From assembly GCF_001427605.1 (NCBI RefSeq), contig NZ_LMGZ01000020.1, positions 181,233 through 245,232 of the forward strand: a stretch of DNA of 64,000 nt, given 5' to 3'. The stretch comes from Devosia sp. Root635. GTDB lineage: Bacteria; Pseudomonadota; Alphaproteobacteria; Rhizobiales; Devosiaceae. Shown in pieces: positions 43,292 to 52,589 of the stretch (position 1 is the first letter of the stretch; each line of letters opens with the position of its first letter). Under the pieces are notes generated by a model, which worked only from the letters and a program-made list of their open reading frames with translations, was not told where the DNA came from and ran no database searches. Position numbers and translations under genes: made by a program.

Positions 43292-44863
43292 ATGAAGCTC
43301 GATTCAGTCATGCGACGGGCCTTGCTGGCCGGGGCGTCGTTCGCCGTCGTGGCGGCGCAGCCGGTGTTGGCCCAGGATTTTCCGCAGGGCGGCACCCTGC
43401 GCATCGCCATCTCGCAGATGGCGCCGTCTCCCGATCCGGTGGTCACCACCTTCGGCGTGAACTGGGCCACCGCCGGCGTGGTCTGCGAGGGTCTCTTCGC
43501 GCTCGACGAAAGCTGGACGCCGCAGCCCATGCTGGCCGACAGCTTTGCCTATAGCGAGGACGGCAAGACGCTGACCGTCACCCTGCGCGACGGGCTCAAG
43601 TTCCATTCCGGGGCGCCGCTCACCTCGACCGACGTGGTGGCTTCGCTGGAGCGCTTCCGTGAATCGGCCGGCATCGGCGCCGCCTTCAAGGGCGCGGTTT
43701 CGGCCATTGCGGCGCCCGACGCCAAGACAGTGGTGTTCGAACTGCCGGCGCCGTCGCCGATTATTCCGGGCCTGCTGGCCGGGTCGCAGGCGGTGATCAT
43801 GTCGACGGCCTCGCTCGAAGGCGCTTCGCCCACAGAGGCGACGCGCGGCCTCGACTGCACCGGCCCCTATACGCTGACCGAATACCAGCCCGACCAGGGC
43901 GTTACCATGACCCGCTGGGACGACTATGCCAGCCGCAGCGAGCCCAGTTCCAGCGCCTCGGGCATGAAGCATGCCTATGCCGACCAGATCGTGTTCCGCC
44001 TGATGCCGGAAGCCTCGGTGCGCCGCGACTCGCTGATAACAGGCGAGATCGACATTGCCGGCGAACTGCCCAGCGATTTCTACGATGCGCTGCAGAACGA
44101 CCCCAATACCGAAGCGGTGGTGGTGCCCAACAACCAGTCGTTGACCGTGGTGTTCAACACCAAGGAAGGCGTGGCCGCCGACGTCAACCTGCGCCGGGCC
44201 ATGTATTACGCGCTGGAGATGGAGCCGATCATGCTCGCCTCGGTGGGCAATCCGGAATTCTACAGCCTCGATCCGAGCTGGATCCCCGACCCGAATTCGT
44301 TCTGGTACACCACGGCGGGCGTCCCCGAGGGCTTCGGTACGCCCAACCCGGACAAGGTCAAGGAATACCTGGCGGCCTCGAACTACAATGGCGAGCCGAT
44401 CCGCTGGCTGGTGGCCTCCGAGCAGTACCAGAAGCATTTCCTGACCGCGATCACCGCCTCCCAGCAGCTCGAGGAATACGGGATCAACGTCGAAATCGTG
44501 GAATCGCCGATGGCCAACTATATCCAGGCCCGCGCCGACGCCACGGCCATGGACGCCTTTTCGAGCTTCCTGCCGACCTATGTCGATCCGACCTCGATCG
44601 CCTATTTCAACGCCAGCTATCCCGGCTTCTGGGAAGACCCGGACAAGATGGAGCTGATGCAGCAGATCGCCACCACCATCGATCCCGATGCGCGCAAGGC
44701 GATCTTCGAGAAGCTGCATGCCCTGGCTTATGACCAGTTCCCGTTCATCAAGTTCGGCACCGAGGCGAACATGTATGGCATCCGCAAGGGTGTGGGGAAT
44801 CCGGCCCGCATTCCCTCGCGCGCCGGCGACTACTACAATGTCGCCCCGCCCCCGCAGAGCTGA
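43292..44863 (+). CDS. ABC transporter substrate-binding protein, family 5 (peptide/opine type)
   Basis: A 523-residue periplasmic protein with a signal peptide (RRALLAGASFAVVAAQPVLA, cut before QDFPQG). Family blocks are GGTLRIAISQ, MLADSFAYSEDGKTLTVTLRDGLKFHSGAPLTSTDVVASLERF and NLRRAMYYALEMEPI. It heads the second Dpp-type importer, 21 bases after the AtuA-partner gene. Unlike the other binding-protein genes in the window, only 3 bases separate it from the next gene and there is no hairpin. The esterase at the end of the operon suggests an ester or lactone ligand rather than a peptide. Confidence 0.92.
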   Translation: MKLDSVMRRALLAGASFAVVAAQPVLAQDFPQGGTLRIAISQMAPSPDPVVTTFGVNWATAGVVCEGLFALDESWTPQPMLADSFAYSEDGKTLTVTLRDGLKFHSGAPLTSTDVVASLERFRESAGIGAAFKGAVSAIAAPDAKTVVFELPAPSPIIPGLLAGSQAVIMSTASLEGASPTEATRGLDCTGPYTLTEYQPDQGVTMTRWDDYASRSEPSSSASGMKHAYADQIVFRLMPEASVRRDSLITGEIDIAGELPSDFYDALQNDPNTEAVVVPNNQSLTVVFNTKEGVAADVNLRRAMYYALEMEPIMLASVGNPEFYSLDPSWIPDPNSFWYTTAGVPEGFGTPNPDKVKEYLAASNYNGEPIRWLVASEQYQKHFLTAITASQQLEEYGINVEIVESPMANYIQARADATAMDAFSSFLPTYVDPTSIAYFNASYPGFWEDPDKMELMQQIATTIDPDARKAIFEKLHALAYDQFPFIKFGTEANMYGIRKGVGNPARIPSRAGDYYNVAPPPQS

Positions 44864-44866
44864 GCG

Positions 44867-45769
44867 ATGACCTTTACCCAGGCGACATCTCCCGACCGCC
44901 TGCCCGGTGGTGACGAAGAGGCCTTCGTCACCACCAACAAGACGGTCTGGCAGCGGCTGCTGGCCAATCCGACGGCCATGGCGTCCATCGTCATGCTGGC
45001 GGTCCTGACCCTGAGTGCGGTGCTTGCGCCGCTCCTGGCGCCGGGCAACCCGCTGCGCGTCAGCCCTGCCGACCGTTTCATACCCCCCGGCGCCGAGCAT
45101 TTCTTCGGCACCGACAATCTGGGGCGCGACATGTTCAAGATGGTGCTGCATGGCGGCCGCACCTCGCTTTTCGTGGGGCTGGTGGTCACCGCCATCTCCA
45201 TGTCCATCGCTGTGGTGCTGGGCGCGATTTCCGGCTTCTATCGCCAGGTCGACGTGGTGCTGATGCGGCTGGTCGATGGGCTGATGGCCTTTCCCGGCAT
45301 CGTGCTGGCCACCGCCGCCGCCGGCATCATGGGGCCGTCGATGACCACGGTCATCACTTCGCTCTCCATCGTGCTGATCGCCCCCAGCCTGCGCGTGGTG
45401 CGCGGGCAGGTGCTGGTGGTGCGTGAATTGCAGATGATCGAGGCCGCCCGTTCGGTGGGCGTGCCGACGCTGCGCCTGTTTACGCGCTACATCCTGCCGG
45501 CCGTCAGCTCGCCAATTCTGGTGCAGGCATCGTTCATCTTCTCGGCTGCCGTGCTGGGCGAGGCGGGCCTGAGCTTTATCGGCGTGGGTATCGGACCCAA
45601 GGAACTGAGCTGGGGCAATGCCTTGACCGAGGCGCGTAACTACATCGCCCAGGCGCCGTGGATCGTGCTGTTTCCCGGCCTGGCACTGATGCTCACCATT
45701 CTGGCCCTCAACCTGCTGGGCGACAGCCTGCGCGATATTCTCGATCCGCGCCTGGCACGGAGGCGCTGA
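44867..45769 (+). CDS. ABC transporter permease (DppC/OppC type)
   Basis: A 300-residue permease. It has a long cytoplasmic N-terminus, then ASIVMLAVLTLSAVLAPLLAPGNPL, the DppC hallmark HFFGTDNLGRDMFKMVLHGGRTSLFVGL, the EAA loop (RELQMIEAARSVGVPTLRLFTRYIL) and GEAGLSFIGVGIGPKELSWG. In this operon the DppC-type gene comes before the DppB-type gene, the reverse of the first importer. Confidence 0.9.
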   Translation: MTFTQATSPDRLPGGDEEAFVTTNKTVWQRLLANPTAMASIVMLAVLTLSAVLAPLLAPGNPLRVSPADRFIPPGAEHFFGTDNLGRDMFKMVLHGGRTSLFVGLVVTAISMSIAVVLGAISGFYRQVDVVLMRLVDGLMAFPGIVLATAAAGIMGPSMTTVITSLSIVLIAPSLRVVRGQVLVVRELQMIEAARSVGVPTLRLFTRYILPAVSSPILVQASFIFSAAVLGEAGLSFIGVGIGPKELSWGNALTEARNYIAQAPWIVLFPGLALMLTILALNLLGDSLRDILDPRLARRR

Positions 45770-45770
45770 C

Positions 45771-46715
45771 ATGCTGCCCTATCTCGGAAAACGGTTCCTG
45801 CTGATCCTGCCCACGATCTTCGTGCCGCTGATCCTGGTCTTTCTGCTGCTGCGCCTCTCTCCCGGCGATCCGGCCGGCATGATGCTGGGCGACCAGGCCA
45901 CGGCCGAGCAGATCGCCGCCTTGCGGACCCAGCTCGGGCTCGACCAGCCGATCTGGGTGCAGTTCCTGCTCTGGCTCAAGGGCATCGTCACGCTCGACCT
46001 GGGCAATTCGATCTTCTTCCGCGAGCCTGTCATGCAGATCATTCCGCGCTATGCCGGGGTGACCATCTTGCTGACGCTGGTGGCGCTGACGCTGGCCGTG
46101 CTCATCGGCGTCTCCATGGGCCTGGTCTCGGCGATGAACCGCAACAAGCCGATCGACCGGGGCGTGGTGACGACCGCCGTTCTGGGCATTTCGCTGCCCG
46201 AATTCTGGTTCGCGCTGCTGCTGATCTTCCTTTTCGCGGTGACCCTGCGCTGGTTCCCGGTGGCCGGCTACAACCCGCCTTCGGCCGGGATCGTCGCCTT
46301 CGCCGCGACCATCTTCATGCCGGCATTGGCTTTGGGCGTGCGGCAGTCGGCGCTGATGACGCGCATGATGCGCTCCTCCATGCTCGACGTGCTCAACGAG
46401 CCCTATATCACCACCGCGCGGGCCCAGGGCCTGCCCGAAAGCACCGTCATCGGCCGCTATGCCATGCGCACCGCCGCCATGCCGGTGATAACAGTGGCGG
46501 GCCTGTCCGCCGGCTACATGCTGGGCGGCGCCGTGACCATCGAGATTATCTTTGCGCTGCCGGGCCTTGGCCGCATGCTGGTCGAGGCCGTGGGCCGGCG
46601 CGACTATCCGCTGGTCGAGGGTGGCGTGCTGACCATTTCGCTGGTGCTGGCGGTGCTCAATCTCGCCATCGACCTCGTCTATGCCATTCTTGACCCCCGG
46701 ATCCGCTATCAATGA
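45771..46715 (+). CDS. ABC transporter permease (DppB/OppB type)
   Basis: A 314-residue inner-membrane protein with about six segments: LGKRFLLILPTIFVPLILVFLLLRLSPGDPAGMMLGDQAT is the DppB N-terminus, the EAA loop is EPYITTARAQGLPESTVIGRY, and the C-terminus ends with LAIDLVYAILDPRIRYQ. It starts two bases after the previous stop and overlaps the next ATPase gene by four bases. Confidence 0.92.
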   Translation: MLPYLGKRFLLILPTIFVPLILVFLLLRLSPGDPAGMMLGDQATAEQIAALRTQLGLDQPIWVQFLLWLKGIVTLDLGNSIFFREPVMQIIPRYAGVTILLTLVALTLAVLIGVSMGLVSAMNRNKPIDRGVVTTAVLGISLPEFWFALLLIFLFAVTLRWFPVAGYNPPSAGIVAFAATIFMPALALGVRQSALMTRMMRSSMLDVLNEPYITTARAQGLPESTVIGRYAMRTAAMPVITVAGLSAGYMLGGAVTIEIIFALPGLGRMLVEAVGRRDYPLVEGGVLTISLVLAVLNLAIDLVYAILDPRIRYQ

Positions 46716-47731
46716 CCGCGCATATCGCTCCACTGGCGGCCGATCCTGTGTCGCCCAATATCGAACGCCGCACCGTGCTTGCCGTGGAAAATCTTGGACT
46801 TTCCCTGCGCAATGCCGACGGCTTGCTTCCTATTGTCACCGACGTCTCCTTCTCCATTCGTGAGGGTGAGGCGGTGGCCCTGGTGGGCGAAAGCGGCTGC
46901 GGCAAGTCGATCACCGCGTCGGCCATCATGGGTATCGCGCCGGACAATTCGGTCATAACAGGCACCATCACGCTCAACGGCAAGGTGATCTCCGGCCTGT
47001 CGCCGAAAGACCGGCGCAAGCTGTGCGGCCGGCATATGGGTTTCATCTTCCAGGAGCCGATGACGGCGCTCCACCCCACGCTCAGCATCGGCCGGCAGAT
47101 GACCGATACGCTGAGGCACAATCTGGGGCTGGGCCAGGCCGAGGCTACCAATCGCGCCGCCGAGCTGCTGGATCGGGTCGGCATCCCGCGCGCCCGCGAC
47201 ATCCTCAAGGGCTATGTGCATGAACTGTCGGGCGGCATGCGGCAGCGCGTGATGATCGCGCTTGCCATCTCCTGCGGCCCTTCGTTGATCATTGCCGACG
47301 AGCCGACCACGGCGCTGGATGTGACCATCCAGGCCCAGGTGCTCGACCTGCTCGACGATATGCGCCGGGAAATGAACCTGGCCATGCTGTTCATCACCCA
47401 CGATCTCGAAGTGGTGGGCGATTTCTGTGAGAAGGCAGTGGTCATGTATGCCGGCGACGTGGTCGAGCGCGGCTTGAGCGCCGATGTGGTGCAGGCCCCG
47501 GCCCATCCCTATGCGCGCGGGTTGATCGATGCGGTGCCGGCCCATGACGATGGCCGTACGCGGCTGACCCCGATCCTGGGTACGGTGCCGCCGGTGGGGC
47601 AGTGGCCGGAAGGCTGCCGCTTCGCGCCGCGCTGCAACCGCGCCGATGACCAATGCCGCGCCCGCCCCGCGCTCGAGCGGCACGGCCCGACCGACGCCCG
47701 CTGCTGGCACCCGCTGGAGACCATGGCATGA
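46712..47731 (+). CDS. ABC transporter ATP-binding protein (DppD/OppD type)
   Basis: A 339-residue ATPase with Walker A (GESGCGKSIT), Q-loop (FIFQEPMTALHP), signature (LSGGMRQR), Walker B (LIIADEPTTALD), switch FITHDL and the C-terminal CRFAPRCNRADDQC. The N-terminus is extended by about 20 residues (MTAHIAPLAADPVSPNIERR) before the domain. It pairs with the next gene, which overlaps it by four bases. Confidence 0.92.
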   Translation: MTAHIAPLAADPVSPNIERRTVLAVENLGLSLRNADGLLPIVTDVSFSIREGEAVALVGESGCGKSITASAIMGIAPDNSVITGTITLNGKVISGLSPKDRRKLCGRHMGFIFQEPMTALHPTLSIGRQMTDTLRHNLGLGQAEATNRAAELLDRVGIPRARDILKGYVHELSGGMRQRVMIALAISCGPSLIIADEPTTALDVTIQAQVLDLLDDMRREMNLAMLFITHDLEVVGDFCEKAVVMYAGDVVERGLSADVVQAPAHPYARGLIDAVPAHDDGRTRLTPILGTVPPVGQWPEGCRFAPRCNRADDQCRARPALERHGPTDARCWHPLETMA

Positions 47732-48672
47732 GCCCCGAAACCGTCCTCTCCGTCACCGGCCTCTCCAAGTCGTTCCGAGCCGTCAAGGCGGTGCGCGACG
47801 TGAGCTTTTCCATCCCGCGCGGCAAGACTTTCGGGCTGGTGGGCGAATCGGGGTCGGGAAAGTCCACCACGGCGCGACTGGTGCTGCGGCTGGTGGAGCC
47901 GACCGCCGGGTCGATCAGCTTCCGGGGCAAAGACTTGGCCGGACTGTCGAGCGGCGACCTGCGCGCCGAGCGGCGTCACATGCAGATGATCTTCCAGGAC
48001 CCGTTCGGCTCGCTCAATCCACGCATGAGCGTGCGCGACACGCTGGTCGAGCCGCAAGTGGTACATGGCATCGGCACGCCCGCCGAGCAGTTGAAGACCG
48101 CCGAGCGGCTGCTGGCCGAGGTGAGCATGCCGCGGGCGGCGCTCGATCGCTATCCGCATGAATTTTCCGGGGGGCAGCGCCAGCGCATCGCCATTGCGCG
48201 GGCTCTGGCGACCAATCCCGAGATGATCGTCGCCGATGAACCGGTCAGCGCGCTCGACGTGTCGGTGCAGGCGCAGGTGCTCAACCTGATGCGCGACCTG
48301 CAGGACCGGCACGGCACCACCATGCTGTTCATCTCGCATGACCTGCGGGTGGTGCAGTTCATGTGCGACGAAATCGGCGTCATGTATCTCGGCGAGATCG
48401 TCGAGCAGGGGCCGCGCGATCGCATCTATGGCGCCCCGGCCCATCCCTATACCCAAGCCCTCCTGGCCTCGGCTCCGGGCAAGGCGGGTGGCCAAAGGGC
48501 ACGGCTCAAGGGCGAAATTCCCAGCGCCCATGCCGTGCCCAGCGGCTGCGCCTTCCGCACCCGCTGTCCGCATGCCTTCGAGCGCTGCACGGTTGAAAAA
48601 CCGGCCATGCGCGCTATCGGTGGCGGACAAAAGGCCGCCTGCCACCTGCTCGATGCGGCGGCCGCGGCATGA
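47728..48672 (+). CDS. ABC transporter ATP-binding protein (DppF/OppF type)
   Basis: A 314-residue ATPase: Walker A GESGSGKSTT, Q-loop MIFQDPFGSLNP, signature FSGGQRQR, Walker B MIVADEPVSALD, switch FISHDL and the family C-terminal CAFRTRCPHAFERC. ATG 47728 overlaps the upstream stop (ATGA); in-frame starts further upstream are inside the previous gene. It is followed, with another ATGA overlap, by a carboxylesterase. Confidence 0.92.
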   Translation: MSPETVLSVTGLSKSFRAVKAVRDVSFSIPRGKTFGLVGESGSGKSTTARLVLRLVEPTAGSISFRGKDLAGLSSGDLRAERRHMQMIFQDPFGSLNPRMSVRDTLVEPQVVHGIGTPAEQLKTAERLLAEVSMPRAALDRYPHEFSGGQRQRIAIARALATNPEMIVADEPVSALDVSVQAQVLNLMRDLQDRHGTTMLFISHDLRVVQFMCDEIGVMYLGEIVEQGPRDRIYGAPAHPYTQALLASAPGKAGGQRARLKGEIPSAHAVPSGCAFRTRCPHAFERCTVEKPAMRAIGGGQKAACHLLDAAAAA

Positions 48673-50099
48673 GCGGGGCAAGTATCGTCGATGTTGCCAG
48701 TCGCGATGCGGTCTATCGCGGCCTTCGCGACGAGAAGGGGGACCGGTTCCTCGGCATCCGTTATGCCGAGGCACCTCTGGGTGCGCTGCGCTTCAAAGCG
48801 CCGGTGCGGTTCGAGAACAGCGGCCTGGTCGACGCCACGCGCCATCGCGTCGCGCCGCCGCAGGCTGTTCGCGCCATGCCGGCCTGGGCCGCCAGGGGGG
48901 ATGGCTTCGAGACTGGCGAGGATTGCCTCAATCTCAACGTCCATACGCCGGCTGCCGACCATGCGCGGCGGCCGGTGATCGTCCACGCCTTTGGCGGCGG
49001 CTTCCAGGGTGGGGCGGCGCATGGCTCCTTCCATGACGAGGCGGCCTTTACCCGCAAGGGCGATGTGGTGCTGGTGCGGCCCAATATGCGGGTCGGCGCG
49101 CTGGGCTTCCTGCATCTGGGCGCGGCCTTCGGCCCGGACTACGCGGCGGCCAATCGCGGCATGCTCGATTTCATCGCGGCTTTGCACTGGGTCCGCGACA
49201 ATATCGCGGCCTTTGGCGGCGATCCCGATAATGTCACGCTGGCCGGCATGTCCTCGGGGGCCTTCACCATCGCAGCGCTGTTCGGCGTGGATGGCGTGGC
49301 CGACCTCTATCGCCGGGTCTGGCTGATGAGCGGCCCGGCCAGCCGCATCATCGCGCCGGAAACCGCGACCTCGTTGACCGCCGATTTTCTCGAGCGAACC
49401 GGCGTGGCGGCGGGGGATGAAGCGGCATTGCAGGCGCTGCCCGTGGCCACCATCCTCGCGACGCAGGAACAGGTGCTGGCCACCCATCTGGGCGAGCGCA
49501 ATGCGCCGGGCGGGCGGACTTTCGGCATTGTGCTCGATGGTGAGAGTTTGCAACGCCACCCGCTCGACGGGTTGGCGTCCGGGCGTTTCAGGGACCACCG
49601 CATCGTCACTGGCTGGGCGCGGGACGAGGCGCGCATGTGGTACGCTTTCGGCATGATGCCGGAGGTGGAGAGCCGCGCGGCCTTGCTGGCCTCCATCGCC
49701 CGTTTCGATGGCACCGATGCCGGGGCCAGCCTCGCCGCATTGGAGGCGGAGCGGTCGGGGCTGAGCTTCACACAATATGAGGAGATATTTCTCTCCCGCG
49801 CCATCTATCGCGAGCCGGCCCTGCGGACGCTGAAGACGCATGCTTCTGCCGGCGGTACCGGCTTTGCCTATGAGTTTGCCTGGGTGCCGGCTTTCGAGGG
49901 CGGACGGCTGGGCGCGGCGCATGGCTCGGATGAACCCTTCGTCTTCGGCGACCTGGGCCGGGTGCCGCTGGCCAGGGGCGACGGGGCTGCCGAGGCGCTG
50001 GCGGCCGGGATGTCGGGAGCGCTGTTCGCCTATGCGCGGAGCGGCGACAGCGGCTGGCAACCCTATTCGGCCGGCGGCGCCGTGGAGCGTTTTGACTAG
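48669..50099 (+). CDS. Type-B carboxylesterase
   Basis: A 476-residue alpha/beta hydrolase of the carboxylesterase/para-nitrobenzyl esterase family. The oxyanion hole is HAFGGGFQGG (instead of the common HGGGF), the nucleophile Ser195 lies in GMSSGAFT, and the His is in AAHGSDEPFVFGD. EDCLNLNVHTP is the family N-terminal motif. No signal peptide is seen, so it is cytoplasmic. Its coupling to a complete importer suggests hydrolysis of an imported ester, with AtuA and its partner acting on the product. Its stop overlaps the ROK gene stop (CTAG). Confidence 0.88.
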   Translation: MSGASIVDVASRDAVYRGLRDEKGDRFLGIRYAEAPLGALRFKAPVRFENSGLVDATRHRVAPPQAVRAMPAWAARGDGFETGEDCLNLNVHTPAADHARRPVIVHAFGGGFQGGAAHGSFHDEAAFTRKGDVVLVRPNMRVGALGFLHLGAAFGPDYAAANRGMLDFIAALHWVRDNIAAFGGDPDNVTLAGMSSGAFTIAALFGVDGVADLYRRVWLMSGPASRIIAPETATSLTADFLERTGVAAGDEAALQALPVATILATQEQVLATHLGERNAPGGRTFGIVLDGESLQRHPLDGLASGRFRDHRIVTGWARDEARMWYAFGMMPEVESRAALLASIARFDGTDAGASLAALEAERSGLSFTQYEEIFLSRAIYREPALRTLKTHASAGGTGFAYEFAWVPAFEGGRLGAAHGSDEPFVFGDLGRVPLARGDGAAEALAAGMSGALFAYARSGDSGWQPYSAGGAVERFD

Positions 50100-51328
50100 C
50101 TACCGCGGCCGGCACCGCGGGCGGCCGACAGGGCCTGGCTGCCATTCATGAAATAGCGCTCGAAGAGTGGGCTGGTGGCGGCGCCGATGGCGCGGGCATT
50201 GCCGCCCACCATGCCGGCCTCGATCTGCGGGGTGACCAGCCCACGCATGTCCTGATTGACGAGGTAGCGCCGGGTGCGCTCGACCAGCGCCTGCTTGACC
50301 GGTTCGGGGAAGGCGCCATCGATGACGATGGCCTCGAAATCGATGACGGCGCAGACCGACAGGCTGGCCTTGGCCAGTTCCTGCGCCGTCTGGCCCAGCC
50401 AGGGTTCGACGAAGCGGGTGAGGTGGCCCCAGTCCTGCGGCTGCGCCCACAGCTCGTTGGGGTCGATGCCGAATTCCGCCAGCCGGGCTTCGAGCAGGTG
50501 GATGGAGGCGGTATCGATCAGTTGCTGGCTTTCGCCATGCGGGCCGAAGCTGCGCAGCGAGCCCAGCGCCCCGGCATTGCCCTGGTGACCCTGATAGACC
50601 GAGTGATTGAGCACCACGCCGCCGCCGATAAAGGCGCCGACGAAGAAATAGGCGTAGTCGCGGAACTCCTTGCCGCGGCCATAGATATGCTCGGCCTGGC
50701 ACCCGGCGGTAGCGTCGTTGACCACGCTGACGGGGAGGCTGGTGAAGGCGGCCATCTCGGCGTGGAAATCGACATCCTTCCAGGATGAGAATGCATCGGC
50801 CGGGGCGCCGACCAGCTCGTTCCACTTCCACAATTCGAACGGGGTGGCGATGCCGATGCCGCAGATGCGGTTCCGCTCGGCCGGGCTGCACCGCGCCAGG
50901 ATCGACTCCATCCCCTCACGCAGGAAGCGGAAGATCGGCTCGGGCATGGGATATTTATAGGTGAGCTGGAGTTGGTGGCGTACCGTGCCGCGGAAATCGC
51001 TGAGCAGCAGCACGGCGCTGCGCCGCCCGATCTTGTAGCCAAAGGACAATACCCCGCCTTCAGCCAGGCTCATCGGCACCGAGGGCTTGCCGACCTTGCC
51101 CTTGATCGGCGTACCGCGCGATAGCAGGCCTTCGGCCTCCATTTCGCGCAGGATAATGGAAACCGTCTGCGGCGACAGGTTTGCCATGCGCGCCAGGTCG
51201 CTGCCGGCGGTGGGGCCATTGCGCTGCAGCAGCGTCAGCAGCAGCCGCTCATTATAGTCGCGCACGCCACTCTGATTTACGCCGCTGCTGAGGGATCGGA
51301 TGATTATGGGGCCCATGGCGGGCACCAT
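50096..51328 (-). CDS. ROK family transcriptional regulator
   Basis: A 410-residue NagC/XylR-like repressor: N-terminal winged HTH (NERLLLTLLQRNGPTAGSDLARMANLSPQTVSIILREMEAEGLLSRG) then the ROK domain with VSVVNDATAGCQAEHIYGRG, FFVGAFIGGGVVLNHSVYQGHQGNAGALG. The expected CxCGxxGC zinc motif is not present. ROK repressors respond to a sugar or sugar phosphate. Divergent from the frc genes, it probably controls them. Start choice is uncertain (51328 or 51316); neither has a clear ribosome site. A larger open frame continuing upstream is antisense to the binding-protein gene. Confidence 0.85.
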   Translation of the reverse strand: MVPAMGPIIIRSLSSGVNQSGVRDYNERLLLTLLQRNGPTAGSDLARMANLSPQTVSIILREMEAEGLLSRGTPIKGKVGKPSVPMSLAEGGVLSFGYKIGRRSAVLLLSDFRGTVRHQLQLTYKYPMPEPIFRFLREGMESILARCSPAERNRICGIGIATPFELWKWNELVGAPADAFSSWKDVDFHAEMAAFTSLPVSVVNDATAGCQAEHIYGRGKEFRDYAYFFVGAFIGGGVVLNHSVYQGHQGNAGALGSLRSFGPHGESQQLIDTASIHLLEARLAEFGIDPNELWAQPQDWGHLTRFVEPWLGQTAQELAKASLSVCAVIDFEAIVIDGAFPEPVKQALVERTRRYLVNQDMRGLVTPQIEAGMVGGNARAIGAATSPLFERYFMNGSQALSAARGAGRGS

Positions 51329-51372
51329 AGTTGGAGCTTTGCCGGGGCGGAAGGTGGTCCGCGACAAATAAA

Positions 51373-51399
51373 TAAATAAATTAGATTTATATATTGACG
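51373..51399. promoter_or_regulatory. frc promoter region with ROK-type AT-rich palindrome
   Basis: TAAATAAAT-TAG-ATTTATATA (51373-51393) is a near-perfect AT-rich inverted repeat like NagC/Mlc sites, and it is followed by a -35-like TTGACG (51394-51399) pointing towards the binding-protein gene. A run of AAAT units (51366-51381) precedes it. The -10 is not clear. Confidence 0.55.
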
Positions 51400-51496
51400 C
51401 GCGGTTTTGAACTGGCCACGATAGGGGCGTCCAATCAGCGATAGGCCAGCAAGGACCGGGAGGAGCCCGGGTCCGGCGACGGCCCAGGGAGAGAAA

Positions 51497-52510
51497 ATGA
51501 ACAAGCTGCTTTTGAGCACCGCATTGTGCTTTGCCGTCCTGTCCGTGCCGGCAATGGCGCAGGAGGTTTCGGCCTGCCTCATCACCAAGACCGACACCAA
51601 CCCGTTCTTCGTCAAGATGCGCGAAGGCGCCGAGGCCAAGGCGGCCGAACTGGGCGTGACGCTCAAGTCGTTTGCCGGCAAGGTCGACGGCGATCATGAA
51701 ACCCAGGTCGCTGCCATCGAGACCTGCATTGCCGATGGCGCCAAGGGCATCCTGCTCACCGCCTCCGACACTTCGGCCATCGCCCAGTCGGTGCAGAAGG
51801 CCCGCGATGCCGGGCTTCTGGTGATCGCGCTCGACACCCCGCTGACCCCGGCCGACGCGGCCGACGCCACCTTTGCCACCGACAACTTCCTTGCCGGCGA
51901 ACTCATCGGCAAATGGGCCGCCGGCAAGCTGGGCGCCGAAGCCGCCAACGCCAAGATCGCCATGCTCGACCTGGCTGTCAGCCAGCCGACCGTCGACGTG
52001 CTGCGCGATCAGGGGTTCCTGTCGGGCTTCGGTATCGAACTGGGCGACCCCAACAAGTGGGGCGACGAAACCGATCCGCGCATCGTCGGCCATGACGTGA
52101 CGGCCGGCAACGAGGAAGGCGGCCGCAAGGCCATGGAAAACCTGCTCGCCAAGGACCCGATGATCAACGTGGTCTATACCATCAACGAGCCGTCGGCGGC
52201 CGGCGCCTATGAAGCGCTCAAGTCCTTCGGGCGCGAGAACGACGTGCTGATCGTCTCGGTCGATGGCGGCTGCCCCGGCGTCGCCAACGTCAAGGACGGC
52301 GTCATCGGCGCCACCTCCCAGCAATATCCGCTCGACATGGCGGCTCTGGGCGTCGAGGCGATCAAGACCTGGTCGGACACCGGCGAAAAGCCGGCGCCCA
52401 CCGAAGGCAAGGATTTCTTCGATACCGGCGTCAAGCTGGTGACCGATACCGCCGTCGACGGCGTCGACTCCATTGACAGCGCCAAGGGCGCGGAGCTCTG
52501 CTGGGGCTAA
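51497..52510 (+). CDS. frcB: Fructose/ribose-type ABC binding protein (FrcB)
   Basis: A 337-residue periplasmic binding protein of the CUT2 (ribose-type) class with signal peptide ([21 protein letters not shown], cut before QEVSACL). [40 protein letters not shown] and [13 protein letters not shown] resemble what I recall of Sinorhizobium FrcB. Fructose (with ribose or mannose) would be the ligand by homology. A GGGAGAG site precedes the ATG. It is the first gene of a three-gene import system and is followed by a hairpin; the ROK regulator is divergent. Confidence 0.88.
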   Translation: MNKLLLSTALCFAVLSVPAMAQEVSACLITKTDTNPFFVKMREGAEAKAAELGVTLKSFAGKVDGDHETQVAAIETCIADGAKGILLTASDTSAIAQSVQKARDAGLLVIALDTPLTPADAADATFATDNFLAGELIGKWAAGKLGAEAANAKIAMLDLAVSQPTVDVLRDQGFLSGFGIELGDPNKWGDETDPRIVGHDVTAGNEEGGRKAMENLLAKDPMINVVYTINEPSAAGAYEALKSFGRENDVLIVSVDGGCPGVANVKDGVIGATSQQYPLDMAALGVEAIKTWSDTGEKPAPTEGKDFFDTGVKLVTDTAVDGVDSIDSAKGAELCWG

Positions 52511-52535
52511 GTCCAGCCGGCCTGACGAGACTTCG

Positions 52536-52560
52536 AGGGGCGGACACTGCGTTCGCCCCT
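52536..52560 (+). terminator. Intercistronic hairpin after frcB
   Basis: AGGGGCG-N11-CGCCCCT forms a 7-bp stem followed by TATGCG, 25 bases after the frcB stop. It is probably a stabiliser or partial terminator that favours binding-protein expression. Confidence 0.55.
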
Positions 52561-52589
52561 TATGCGATATGAACTGGGGAGGAGAGCCC

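Noticed and set aside
43304..45772. A very long minus-strand open frame (822 codons).
   Set aside because: It lies antisense to a binding protein and permease with clear motifs and has low-complexity His/Arg/Gly composition typical of shadow frames.
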